Positions 17,713 to 26,206 of a stretch of 46,295 bases of DNA are shown one piece after another (positions within the stretch are counted from its first letter, which is position 1; each line of letters begins with the position of its first letter). The notes beneath the pieces were generated by a model, which saw nothing but the letters and a program-made list of their open reading frames with translations, searched no databases and was not told where the DNA came from. Location of the stretch: NCBI GenBank assembly GCA_022448165.1, contig JAKVAS010000007.1, positions 1 through 46,295 on the forward strand, read 5' to 3'. Source of the stretch: Crocinitomicaceae bacterium. Its GTDB lineage: Bacteria; Bacteroidota; Bacteroidia; Flavobacteriales_D; Crocinitomicaceae. The translations under genes and the position numbers were made by a program.

Positions 17713-19251
17713 TCATTTCTTTACAAATCGCTTAACGATATGGGTAAATCCAAAATCTAATTCTATTAAATAAACACCCTTCGGAAGTTCTGAAACGTCA
17801 AGAGTTGTCTCTTCTGTTGTCAGAAGCTCCTTTCCGATTGAGTTAATCACCTTTGCCCGAACGAACTCTTTTGGCGCTTTTATCTCAAGTGTCTTGATCA
17901 CTGGATTCGGATAAAGCGTGATCAACGTTTCATCAATGATTTCCTCACCAAGACTTAATACCGGAGGAAGACAAGATTCGACTAATCCATCATAGAAATT
18001 CTGAACTTCATCTGCGGCCTGATACAATTCATTGACACTTTCTAAATGGTCTTCTCCTAACGCCGTAACGATTGCAAAATCAAACGTAACCGTATCATGT
18101 GATGAAAACTCACCAATTTCAAACCTCATTAATTGACTTCTTTGTGAATCAAACTGCAACGAGTCTAAATTTCCTGTATTTGTATATGGATTTCCCGTAA
18201 AAGCAAACGTAGGACCCAATGTACTTCCGTCTACTCCACTTCCTTCCAATACATGCATAAACTCAGGAGGATATGAAGGCATTCCTTCCGGATAATTTGC
18301 GGAAGATCTGAACAAGCGCGTACTCGTTATGTCTTTGTTCAACGAAATGACACCTGTCGCCGGAGGAGTATCACCATATCCTATTTGTCCTTGTACAATA
18401 TCCGATGCCGTACCGTTGTAGTTAAACATCATGTTTTGATCGATCGAAGTACCTGCAAAATCATTACCTACATTACCAATCAAACCATCAAAGAAAATTC
18501 CTGCATTAAAACTGGTATAATTCTCTAAAGATCGATTGACTGCTTTGGTTTGAATAAAAGTTGTGTTTGCTACTGCCTCGTCATAATACTGATACACCAT
18601 CGTATGCATTTCTATTCCTAGACCATCCATGTTATTCACTCCACACCATGGACCGTGAGACACGTCATTGGTAATTATATAAACGGTTTCATCTCCTAAA
18701 ACACAGGGATAATCTCCTTCATAAGGCGTATATATTTGATCACCATTGACATCCACAAAAGGAGCAAGATAGAAGCTAGCGTTAAAACTTACATCTCCAT
18801 GCGCTGGCCACAGGAGTATATTTTGAGGCGCTTGATATCCGGCTGTCCCGACATTAGCGATGTGATGATCTATTTCTGCTCGAGTAACAGGGAAAATAGC
18901 TGGAACCATTTCTCCAACAGGCTCTCCTGTCAAACTCAACGGCCCTTTAAACACATATTCATCTGCCGTATACCTTGGTGTTGAAATATGTGGTTGCCCA
19001 AATTCATCTCTTCCTCCGAACCACATCGAAAGTGATCCGATATCGTTTAATCCGCTATTCCCCCCGAGAGAATAGTTAAGGGTTCCAATGGTTTGATCTA
19101 AAAATTGATTATCAAATTCAGCAAATAATATTCCTGCATCCGATAGCGTTGCACTAACATTATTCCCGTCTAAGGTTAGCGTAGAAGGAGCTTGTGAAAT
19201 TGCAGTTCCGCTCAATAGTGCGAAAATAAATAGTGAGAAGTTCTTTTTCAT
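17713..19251 (-). CDS. Secreted protein of unknown function with T9SS type A sorting domain
   Basis: 512 residues. Signal peptide MKKNFSLFIFALLSGTAISQA. The long mature part is beta-rich, with an Asp-rich calcium-site-like stretch (DVNGDQIYTPYEGDYP) common in large Bacteroidota surface proteins. No enzyme motif was recognised. The C-terminal ~75 residues are a T9SS type A sorting domain: LYPNPVIKTLEIK, then LPKGVYLIELDFGFTHIVKRFVKK. It should be delivered to the cell surface or medium. It is convergent with the copper-type cassette, not part of it, and sits alone with its own candidate promoter. Confidence 0.75.
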   Translation of the reverse strand: MKKNFSLFIFALLSGTAISQAPSTLTLDGNNVSATLSDAGILFAEFDNQFLDQTIGTLNYSLGGNSGLNDIGSLSMWFGGRDEFGQPHISTPRYTADEYVFKGPLSLTGEPVGEMVPAIFPVTRAEIDHHIANVGTAGYQAPQNILLWPAHGDVSFNASFYLAPFVDVNGDQIYTPYEGDYPCVLGDETVYIITNDVSHGPWCGVNNMDGLGIEMHTMVYQYYDEAVANTTFIQTKAVNRSLENYTSFNAGIFFDGLIGNVGNDFAGTSIDQNMMFNYNGTASDIVQGQIGYGDTPPATGVISLNKDITSTRLFRSSANYPEGMPSYPPEFMHVLEGSGVDGSTLGPTFAFTGNPYTNTGNLDSLQFDSQRSQLMRFEIGEFSSHDTVTFDFAIVTALGEDHLESVNELYQAADEVQNFYDGLVESCLPPVLSLGEEIIDETLITLYPNPVIKTLEIKAPKEFVRAKVINSIGKELLTTEETTLDVSELPKGVYLIELDFGFTHIVKRFVKK

Positions 19252-19618
19252 ACTTTAGTTTATTAAAAACAAAGTCAGTAGAACAAATACGTTTATGGTC
19301 GTTGGTTAATCAAACATAAACAAACTTTTAACATTAGCTCGGTCACAATTTATGAACGATGCACTTGAGTTTGTGAAATGATCTATTCATTTATTTCAGG
19401 ATGCAATGGAATCACAAAAATTCGTTTTTTGAAGATGATTTTGTGAGATTCAAGATTACCCAGATCTAGCAATGAATAATTTGGAGTGACCCGAAACTGA
19501 TTCTTTTCTACCGAATAATTCACTTTTTATTTCAATTTCATGCACAACGGAGTACATTTATCTCTGTTAATGAAAGGTCATTAAATTTTATTCGTCTTGA
19601 TACTAAGTGCAAATTATT
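19252..19618. other. Gene-free divergent intergenic region
   Basis: 367 nt between two divergent genes with no plausible reading frame. It holds one -7 match for the minus-strand gene (19311-19318). No exact TAnnTTTG was found for the thioesterase on the plus strand. No tRNA, repeat or strong hairpin was noticed. Confidence 0.6.
19311..19318 (-). promoter_or_regulatory. Candidate -7 promoter element (TATGTTTG, minus strand)
   Basis: The plus strand reads CAAACATA, the complement of TATGTTTG, an exact match to the Bacteroidota -7 consensus. It lies 60 nt upstream of the ATG at 19251. The nearest -33-like TTG is at a spacing of about 27 nt, longer than normal. Confidence 0.4.
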
Positions 19619-20200
19619 ATGGAATATAAGGATAGTAAATCTTCAGAAATCAATATGTCATTATTAATGACTCCATCACACTCAAATTTCAGCGGGAAAA
19701 TTCATGGTGGATACATCTTAAGCTTAATGGATGAGATTGCTTTTTCGTGCGCATCCAAATATTCAGGTCACTATTGTGTCACTGCTTCTGTAAACAAAGT
19801 AGACTTTTTACAACCAGTTGAAGTCGGTGAATTACTACATTTAAAGGCCTCTATAAATTATACAGGGAAATCATCCATGGTAGTTGGACTTCGTGTAGAG
19901 TCTGAAAATATCAGAACAGGAGAAGTAAAGCATTGCAACTCCTCCTATTTCACCATGGTAGCCAAAAGCGAAGATGGAAAAAAGGTTCAAGTTCCAGGAC
20001 TAATTTTAGACTCCATAGAAAGTGTTCGAAGATTTGCCAGAAGCATCGAAAGACAAAAACAAGCACTTGTAAGAATCAATAACTTCAAATCCTCTGACTT
20101 TAGAATTGAAGATTACCTCCCTAATCTAAAAAGTCAAAATGCTAAGATTACGCTTTCACAGTCGAAGAAGAGTGGTTTACAAAGCCAAAAACGCTACTAG
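19619..20200 (+). CDS. Acyl-CoA thioesterase, single hotdog domain
   Basis: 193 residues from the ATG at 19619; a GTG 12 nt upstream is in frame but gives no better N-terminus. The first ~125 residues are a hotdog-fold thioesterase: NFSGKIHGGYILSLMDEIAFSCASKYS is the central helix with its preceding GKIHGG, followed by VDFLQPVEVGELLHLKASI and a long MVVGLRVESE strand. Such enzymes hydrolyse acyl-CoA to free acid and CoA in the cytoplasm (YciA/BFIT-like group). The last ~65 residues are a basic, helical extension rich in Lys, Ser and Gln, not part of the fold. The substrate chain length cannot be told. Confidence 0.88.
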   Translation: MEYKDSKSSEINMSLLMTPSHSNFSGKIHGGYILSLMDEIAFSCASKYSGHYCVTASVNKVDFLQPVEVGELLHLKASINYTGKSSMVVGLRVESENIRTGEVKHCNSSYFTMVAKSEDGKKVQVPGLILDSIESVRRFARSIERQKQALVRINNFKSSDFRIEDYLPNLKSQNAKITLSQSKKSGLQSQKRY

Positions 20201-20209
20201 CCAGGCTCA

Positions 20210-20223
20210 CCTTAAGCTTAAGG
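20210..20223. repeat. Perfect 14-bp palindrome CCTTAAGCTTAAGG
   Basis: It lies 10 nt after the thioesterase stop and 84 nt before the VWA gene. No T-run follows, so it is not a standard terminator. It could be an operator for the VWA/AAA+ operon. Confidence 0.3.
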
Positions 20224-20306
20224 CAAACGCCAAAAAAAGTTAACTACCATGGTAAACATCTAGCATTTTACTTTCGTAATGGAAATGGATTCCCTAACTT
20301 TAATGC

Positions 20307-21431
20307 ATGCACTTTTCCTTTACACAAGAAGGATTTTCCTTTAAAAAATTTGAAGCTGAACAAAAAGATCCTTTCGATCGCTTGTTTGACATTTTCAAAG
20401 AATTAGTTGTTCATACTTCAGGAGATCTTGACGAAACATTTGATTGGTTGGAGACTCTTGACAAAGAGTACAATTTAACCACCCCAGAATATTCTTTGGA
20501 TGATTTCAAGGAAGATTTGATTAAACGCGGTTACATTCGTGACGAAATTGATCCAAAAGAAGGCGGTGGAATGGCAATCACGGCAAAAACCGAACGATCC
20601 ATTCGTCAATCCGCATTAGAGCAAATCTTTGGAAACCTTAAACGAAGTACCGCAGGGAATCACAAAACCAAATACACGGGAAAAGGAGATGAAACCACTG
20701 GAGATTTTAGAAATTATCAGTTCGGAGATACCCTTGAGAATATTTCCGTTACGGAGAGTTTCAAAAACGCTCAAATCAATCATGGAATAGGAGACTTTAA
20801 GCTCACCGAAGATGATTTAGTCGTAGAAGAAACTTCGTTTAAAGCGCAAATGAGTACAGTGTTGATGATTGATATCAGTCACAGTATGATTTTATATGGG
20901 GAAGACCGCATTACACCTGCCAAAAAAGTGGCGATGGCCTTGAGTGAATTAATTACCACTCGCTACCCGAAAGACACATTGGATGTTATTGTATTTGGAA
21001 ACGATGCCTGGCCGATAAAAATGGCAGACCTCCCCTATTTACAGGTTGGACCCTATCATACCAATACAGTTGCGGGGCTTCAATTGGCAATGGATATCTT
21101 AAGAAGAAAACGAAATACCAATAAACAAATCTTCATGATTACAGATGGAAAGCCAAGCTGTATCAGAGAACGAGACGGGAGCTATTACAAGAATTCCTTT
21201 GGTCTCGATCCCTACGTAGTAGGAAAGTGTTATACCATGGCTCAACAAGCTAGGAAATTGAAAATTCCGATCACCACATTCATGATTGCACGAGATGAAT
21301 TTCTTATGGAATTTGTTGAACAATTTACGCAAGCCAATCAGGGAAAAGCATTTTACACAGGACTTCAAGGACTCGGAGAGATGATTTTTGAAGACTATGA
21401 AACAAACAGAAAGAAACGTATTAAAGGATGA
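20307..21431 (+). CDS. VWA domain protein, chelatase-type partner of an AAA+ ATPase
   Basis: 374 residues, cytoplasmic. The N-terminal ~150 residues are charged and helical, with no known motif. The von Willebrand A domain spans ~175-360. Its metal-ion site (MIDAS) is intact: D189-I-S191-H-S193 in LMIDISHSM, a Thr in PYHTNTVAG, and D280 in MITDGKPS. VWA proteins of this kind pair with MoxR- or ChlI-type AAA+ ATPases that insert metals or remodel protein complexes. The ATPase gene follows directly with a 4-nt overlap (ATGA). The client protein is unknown. A near-consensus -7 box (TACTTTCG, 20269-20276) lies upstream. Confidence 0.85.
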   Translation: MHFSFTQEGFSFKKFEAEQKDPFDRLFDIFKELVVHTSGDLDETFDWLETLDKEYNLTTPEYSLDDFKEDLIKRGYIRDEIDPKEGGGMAITAKTERSIRQSALEQIFGNLKRSTAGNHKTKYTGKGDETTGDFRNYQFGDTLENISVTESFKNAQINHGIGDFKLTEDDLVVEETSFKAQMSTVLMIDISHSMILYGEDRITPAKKVAMALSELITTRYPKDTLDVIVFGNDAWPIKMADLPYLQVGPYHTNTVAGLQLAMDILRRKRNTNKQIFMITDGKPSCIRERDGSYYKNSFGLDPYVVGKCYTMAQQARKLKIPITTFMIARDEFLMEFVEQFTQANQGKAFYTGLQGLGEMIFEDYETNRKKRIKG

Positions 21432-22864
21432 ATATTACAGATATTAAAACACTCGGAGCACTTAAAGAAGCTGGATATACAAGTAAATCAATTAAAGATG
21501 AGTTGCGCGATAATTTAATCGAAGCACTAAAAGCTGAACATACGATTTTCGAAGGGATTCATGGATATGAGAAAACAGTGATTCCAGAATTGGAGCGTGC
21601 TATTTTATCAAAACATAACATTAACCTTCTAGGACTTCGCGGGCAAGCAAAAACGCGTTTGGCTCGTCAGATGGTTGCTTTACTTGATGAGTATATTCCT
21701 GTAGTGGAAGGTTCAGAAATTAATGATGATCCATTTCAACCCATTTCTCGATTTGCAAAAGAACTAGTCACCGAAAAAGGAGATGAGACACCCATTACTT
21801 GGATGCACAGAGATGAACGTATTGCCGAAAAACTGGCAACACCCGATGTTTCTGTAGCGGACATTGTTGGAGATGTTGACCCGATTAAAGCAGCGAATTT
21901 AAAATTGAGTTATGCGGATGATCGTGTCGTGCACTTCGGAATGATTCCAAGAGCAAACCGTTGTATTTTCGTAATTAATGAACTTCCGGATCTGCAAGCA
22001 CGTATTCAAGTGGCACTATTCAATATTTTACAAGAAGGTGATGTACAAATTAGAGGGTTTAAATTACGCTTGCCATTGGACATGCAATTCATCTTTACGG
22101 CCAATCCCGAAGACTATACCAATCGAGGTAGTATCGTAACTCCGTTGAAAGATAGAATCGGCTCTCAAATTCTTACGCATTATCCCCAAGATGTGGCGAC
22201 GGCAAAAAAAATTACAGAACAAGAAGCCAATAAATATCTGAATGATTACAGTCATATTCATGTTCCTGAATTTGCGCGTGATATCTTGGAGCAAGTAAGT
22301 TTCGAAGCACGTGATAGCGATTATATCGATGTGAAGAGTGGAGTTTCTGCGCGTATGAGCATTACCGGTTTTCAAAACCTCATCAGTTCTGCGGAACATC
22401 GAACACTTTTAGCCGGCGACGCTAATACAACACTTCGCGTCTCCGATTTCTTGAGTATTATTCCAGCAATTACAGGAAAAGTCGAATTGGTATACGAAGG
22501 TGAACAAGAAGGTGCGGCAAAAGTTGCGGAATCATTGATTGGTTCAGCACTAAAATCAACATACTCAAAACATTTTCCAGAGATTAAACGTTTGGAGAAA
22601 CCCGGAGAAGAACAACCCTATGATTCTATTTTATATTGGTTTGCGCAACATGGCGAATTCGAACTACTGAAAAACATTGATGATCGAAGTTATACGGATC
22701 AACTGAATATGATTGAACCACTAGAAGATTTTATTAATGAGCATCAGCCTGACGTAACAAATGAAAAAGATCGTGTTTTCTTAAAGGAATTTGTGCTTTG
22801 GGCGCTGGTTGAGCACAACAAACTTTCTAAGAGTAGAGTTTCAAGGAATGTAACGTTTGGATAA
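21428..22864 (+). CDS. AAA+ ATPase of the magnesium-chelatase ChlI / MoxR type
   Basis: 478 residues. The Walker A motif is G69-L-R-G-Q-A-K75-T76. The Walker B strand is CIFVINELPDL, with N184-E185 where most AAA+ proteins have Asp-Glu; I believe this Asn is normal in this subfamily. A sensor-1-like FIFTANPEDYTNRG stretch, a SVRM-like SARMS near residue 305, and a long C-terminal helical part follow. It is longer than ChlI proper and is not in a chlorophyll or cobalamin context. With the overlapping VWA gene it forms the usual ATPase/adaptor pair acting on an unidentified client. Translational coupling (ATGA) argues for fixed stoichiometry. Confidence 0.87.
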   Translation: MNITDIKTLGALKEAGYTSKSIKDELRDNLIEALKAEHTIFEGIHGYEKTVIPELERAILSKHNINLLGLRGQAKTRLARQMVALLDEYIPVVEGSEINDDPFQPISRFAKELVTEKGDETPITWMHRDERIAEKLATPDVSVADIVGDVDPIKAANLKLSYADDRVVHFGMIPRANRCIFVINELPDLQARIQVALFNILQEGDVQIRGFKLRLPLDMQFIFTANPEDYTNRGSIVTPLKDRIGSQILTHYPQDVATAKKITEQEANKYLNDYSHIHVPEFARDILEQVSFEARDSDYIDVKSGVSARMSITGFQNLISSAEHRTLLAGDANTTLRVSDFLSIIPAITGKVELVYEGEQEGAAKVAESLIGSALKSTYSKHFPEIKRLEKPGEEQPYDSILYWFAQHGEFELLKNIDDRSYTDQLNMIEPLEDFINEHQPDVTNEKDRVFLKEFVLWALVEHNKLSKSRVSRNVTFG

Positions 22865-22877
22865 AACAGCATTTTTC

Positions 22878-23339
22878 ATGAAGCTATTTTTGTTATTCCT
22901 TGTATTCAATATCGCGGGAACTTATTCGAACGCTCAAACCGAAGAAGTCAAGAAAAAAGTCACTCAATCCGATGACGATTCTGATGCTTGTTTCCCTGGT
23001 GGAGCAGCAGAGATGCAGCGATTTATTTATGAAACGTTGATCTATCCTGAGGAAGCTATTGAATTGGGTATTCAAGGTAGAGTCTACCTATCTTTCATTA
23101 TAGAGGTAGACGGTTCCATTTCAACCATTCAAATCATGAGAGGACTATCTCCAGAGACAAATAAGGAGGCAATTCGAATAATCAATTCTATGCCTAAATG
23201 GATTCCGAGTCAAAAAGATGGAGAGTTAGTCAGAACAAGATGTTCCTTACCCATCAATTTTGTTTTTAAGGCTGCACAAAAGAAAGCAAAACGTAAATTG
23301 AGAAAAAAAAGGAGCTCTAACGACAATCGAAAACTATAA
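22878..23339 (+). CDS. Periplasmic TonB C-terminal domain protein
   Basis: 153 residues from the ATG at 22878, chosen because it gives a clean signal peptide (MKLFLLFLVFNIAGTYSNAQ). An upstream TTG would overlap the ATPase gene. The mature protein is a TonB C-terminal domain: CFPGGAAEMQRFIYETLIYP, then GIQGRVYLSFIIEVDGSIS and LRG. Unlike true TonB it lacks the proline-rich spacer and inner-membrane anchor, so it is probably exported. Two Cys (in DACFPGG and RTRCSLP) may form a disulphide. The C-terminus is very basic (KKAKRKLRKKRSS). It starts 13 nt after the ATPase gene and is probably in the same operon; a functional link is not evident. Confidence 0.8.
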   Translation: MKLFLLFLVFNIAGTYSNAQTEEVKKKVTQSDDDSDACFPGGAAEMQRFIYETLIYPEEAIELGIQGRVYLSFIIEVDGSISTIQIMRGLSPETNKEAIRIINSMPKWIPSQKDGELVRTRCSLPINFVFKAAQKKAKRKLRKKRSSNDNRKL

Positions 23340-23345
23340 AACACT

Positions 23346-23376
23346 AAAAGCCACGATTCATGGAATCGTGGCTTTT
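23346..23376. terminator. Bidirectional terminator between convergent genes
   Basis: A perfect 13-bp stem (AAAAGCCACGATT / AATCGTGGCTTTT) with loop CATGG. It is symmetric, so it can end both the VWA/AAA+ operon (+) and the lipoprotein gene ending at 23409 (-). Confidence 0.92.
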
Positions 23377-23408
23377 CTCTTTACGTAAACTACACCTAAC
23401 TACAAAAT

Positions 23409-24356
23409 CTAAAATACTCCGTCCAAAATAACTCCCAATTCTGCTAACGAATTTACATCCGTAAGTGCAGGAATGGTTTCAACATGATTTGAAACGATGG
23501 TACTTTGCTGTATTGCATATTTCAGTTGTCCTGCTATTTCTGAAACCACAACGAAATGAAGTCCTAATCCTTCAGGAACAGTATAACTCCCCCCAGTTTC
23601 GAAAACACTCGAATTTGCTCCTGCTGAGCTTAATTTAGTGGTCGCATTCTCTGCTGTAAAAACCATAAAAACGGCAGAATTAGTACCATCACAAATCGCA
23701 GGCAAGTTTGCAGTTACAACCGTTTGTGGGTTCGGATATGACCAGAAGTAATCACAGTTGATCCAATCGTAATCTCCACTGAACGGGAAATCATACCAGA
23801 AAGATGTGTTTAAGGAATCTTGACCAAACGTAAGCGTTCCATCAGCATCCCAAATGATATTTCCTTCTGCATCTGTTGTTCCTCCAAAAAGCTCCATGTT
23901 AGAAGCAGTTGTACTTGACGGATTTGTTGAAACAGTGATGTCATTAACAATTTGAACAGGCGCGCCATTTTGTGTTACCGTAATTCTGAATTCTCCACCA
24001 GAGGAAATTGGTACAATCTGACCTCCTTGATTCGCGAGTGTTGCTTTATTCATCAAAACCATATCAGATTTCTTATAAATTTCAAGCAATTCAAGCGTTA
24101 CGTTTCCATTAACGGAAAAATTACTTCCTGATAGAACCACTTCGGTTCCTTGATTTCCATAGATCGTTGTGGGTGTATTAGCATCTACCACATACGTCTG
24201 TACTTTAGAATTCATGTACTCTTTAAACCGATCACTGATTGAAACAGTTTCGGTTCCTTCCATAGTTGGTGCGGGAATTACTTCCGCCTTGTTACACCCA
24301 GAAATTAGAGCGCCAATTAGTAGTAAGCCTCCAACAATTAGATTAGTCGTTTTCAT
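23409..24356 (-). CDS. Hypothetical lipoprotein, beta-rich
   Basis: 315 residues. Lipobox LISGC with C21, so a lipoprotein is expected; with no retention signal obvious, outer membrane placement is likely. From about residue 60 the pattern GNQGTEVVLSGSNFSVNG, then VTLELLEIYKKSDMVLMNKATLANQGG and SSGGEFRITV resembles a beta-sandwich module common in large Bacteroidota surface proteins. The later part has WYDFPFSGDYDWINCDYFWSYP, unusually rich in aromatic residues, and two Cys. No enzyme motif was found. It stands alone on the minus strand with a shared terminator. Confidence 0.65.
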   Translation of the reverse strand: MKTTNLIVGGLLLIGALISGCNKAEVIPAPTMEGTETVSISDRFKEYMNSKVQTYVVDANTPTTIYGNQGTEVVLSGSNFSVNGNVTLELLEIYKKSDMVLMNKATLANQGGQIVPISSGGEFRITVTQNGAPVQIVNDITVSTNPSSTTASNMELFGGTTDAEGNIIWDADGTLTFGQDSLNTSFWYDFPFSGDYDWINCDYFWSYPNPQTVVTANLPAICDGTNSAVFMVFTAENATTKLSSAGANSSVFETGGSYTVPEGLGLHFVVVSEIAGQLKYAIQQSTIVSNHVETIPALTDVNSLAELGVILDGVF

Positions 24357-24434
24357 GTGAATGTTTTTTGTGTTATATCTATTAGATACACAGCTAACTA
24401 AAAACGCTGCACGTCATCCAAACTATTATAAAAG

Positions 24435-24464
24435 GCGAAAGCCATCTTCTAGCGAAAATGGCTT
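24435..24464 (-). terminator. Likely terminator of the leu operon
   Basis: Inverted repeat AAGCCAT (24439-24445) / ATGGCTT (24458-24464) with a 12-nt loop. Read on the minus strand, the hairpin is followed by TCGCCTTTTATAAT. It lies 42-67 nt after the leuB stop. The stem is short, so confidence is moderate. Confidence 0.5.
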
Positions 24465-24505
24465 CCATATTAAACCATACAAACTCCTGTTTGCAGGCAC
24501 CCGTC

Positions 24506-25621
24506 TTAAATCAAGACTCCTTTCGACTCCTCAGAATTTCTTCTATTAAAGGTCACAGAGTCATTTTCTTCAATATACTGTGCTATTAAATCACCAACGA
24601 TATTACAACCGTAAGGATTTTCAGCATCAATATCTTGAGTAGTTAACTTTTCTTTTAATGCCCATTTAATCGCGTTTCGAATAACGGTCGCTTCCTGATT
24701 TAAACCAAAATGATCCATCATCATTGCTACAGATAAAATTGTCGCTTTAGGATTAGCAATATCAAGGTTTTTCGCTTGCGGATAAGATCCATGAATTGGT
24801 TCAAATAAACCATTTGAATCTCCTAATGATGCCGATGGTAACAAACCTATCGAGCCCGTAATGACGCTTGCAAGATCAGATATTATATCTCCAAACATAT
24901 TCTCAGTTAGAATAACGTCAAAAGATCCAGGTGCTTGAATCACTTGCATTGCTGCATTATCAACAAATAAGAAATCAAGTTTCACTTCTGGATAATCTGC
25001 ACTAATACGTGTTACTTCTTTTCTCCATAAACGAGATGTTTCTAATACGTTGGCCTTATCTACCAGTGTTAAATGCTTTTTCCGAACCATTGCTGCTTCA
25101 AAAGCTCTTCTTGTAATTGCCTCAATTTGCTCCACAGAATAACTGCATAAATCACTTGCTTCTGAACCATTTTCGGCTAGCTTTTTCTCTCCAAAGTAAA
25201 TTCCTCCGATCAATTCACGATAGATTACAAAATCAACATCTTTTAAGCGATCCGTTTTTAACGGAGAAAATTCTTCAACTTCCTTATATGTTGCAATAGG
25301 ACGAATGTTCGCATACAATCCTAACTCCTTACGAAGCTTGAGCAATCCTTGTTCAGGGCGAACCTTTAATGTTGGATCATTGTCAAATTTTGGATCACCA
25401 ATTGCACCAAGTAAAACTGCATCACTTTCCTTACAAATATCCAATGCTTCATCCGTGATCGGAACACCAAATTTTTCTATTGCACATGCCCCCATATCAA
25501 CATATTTCAATTGAAACGAATGATCGAACCGAAAACTTATTGCCGCCAAAACCTTCTCTGCTTGATTTACAATTTCAGGACCAATACCATCTCCCTTTAT
25601 AACCGCGATTTGCTTTTTCAT
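24506..25621 (-). CDS. leuB: 3-isopropylmalate dehydrogenase
   Basis: NAD-dependent oxidative decarboxylase; the third step of leucine synthesis from 2-oxoisovalerate (3-isopropylmalate to 2-oxoisocaproate). It is 371 residues, normal length. Signatures: IKGDGIGPEI at the N-terminus, VRPEQGLLKLRKELGLYANIRP for substrate binding, and NMFGDIISDLASVITGSIGLLPSAS, the metal- and cofactor-binding core of the family. The isopropylmalate rather than isocitrate enzyme is supported by the leu neighbours. It is the last gene of leuACDB, and its ATG overlaps the leuD stop by 4 nt. Confidence 0.96.
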   Translation of the reverse strand: MKKQIAVIKGDGIGPEIVNQAEKVLAAISFRFDHSFQLKYVDMGACAIEKFGVPITDEALDICKESDAVLLGAIGDPKFDNDPTLKVRPEQGLLKLRKELGLYANIRPIATYKEVEEFSPLKTDRLKDVDFVIYRELIGGIYFGEKKLAENGSEASDLCSYSVEQIEAITRRAFEAAMVRKKHLTLVDKANVLETSRLWRKEVTRISADYPEVKLDFLFVDNAAMQVIQAPGSFDVILTENMFGDIISDLASVITGSIGLLPSASLGDSNGLFEPIHGSYPQAKNLDIANPKATILSVAMMMDHFGLNQEATVIRNAIKWALKEKLTTQDIDAENPYGCNIVGDLIAQYIEENDSVTFNRRNSEESKGVLI

Positions 25622-26205
25622 AATTTATGCGTTGATTCAAACTTAGAAATCTCTTTTTCCTGTTTGATTAAGTACTCAATATCGCTAATCCCTTCCATAA
25701 GGAACTGCTTTTTCAATGGATCAATATCAAAATTTATGTGTAACACAATATCTTGATCCACCGCTTTTAACACCTGATTCTCAAGATCTATTTGAATCTT
25801 CACAGACTTATGTTTCGAGAAATATTTCATCATTACTCGCAGACTGTCCTGAGAAACTTCCACTGGTAAAACACCATTATTAAGGGCATTTCCTTTGAAA
25901 ATATCTGCAAATTGACTCGAAATAATCACTTTAATTCCATAATCGGCAATAGCCCATGCAGCATGTTCACGACTAGAACCACATCCAAAATTATTCCCAG
26001 CGATTAATATTTCACTTTCTGATTCAAATTGATTAAATGCAAAATCTTCCTTTGGATTACCTTCATCATCATATCTCCAGTTTGAAAACAGATGTTTACC
26101 AAATCCATCTCTATTAGTTGATTTCAAAAACTTTGCTGGGATAATTTGATCCGTATCAATGTTTTCTATGTTTAGCACAATGGCTGTAGAGTTTATTTTT
26201 TTCAT
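25618..26205 (-). CDS. leuD: 3-isopropylmalate dehydratase small subunit
   Basis: The swivel-domain subunit of isopropylmalate isomerase, acting with LeuC. 195 residues, typical. It begins with the family motif NIDTDQIIPAKFLK and contains NNFGCGSSREHAAWAIADYGIKVII, where GCGSSREH is the substrate-binding loop. It is embedded between leuC (1-nt gap) and leuB (4-nt overlap), which fits an obligate two-subunit enzyme. Confidence 0.96.
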   Translation of the reverse strand: MKKINSTAIVLNIENIDTDQIIPAKFLKSTNRDGFGKHLFSNWRYDDEGNPKEDFAFNQFESESEILIAGNNFGCGSSREHAAWAIADYGIKVIISSQFADIFKGNALNNGVLPVEVSQDSLRVMMKYFSKHKSVKIQIDLENQVLKAVDQDIVLHINFDIDPLKKQFLMEGISDIEYLIKQEKEISKFESTHKL

Positions 26206-26206
26206 C

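Noticed and set aside
24361-24549. Open frame of 62 codons on the plus strand between the lipoprotein and leuB
   Set aside because: It overlaps the leuB end and the leu terminator and has no recognisable features.
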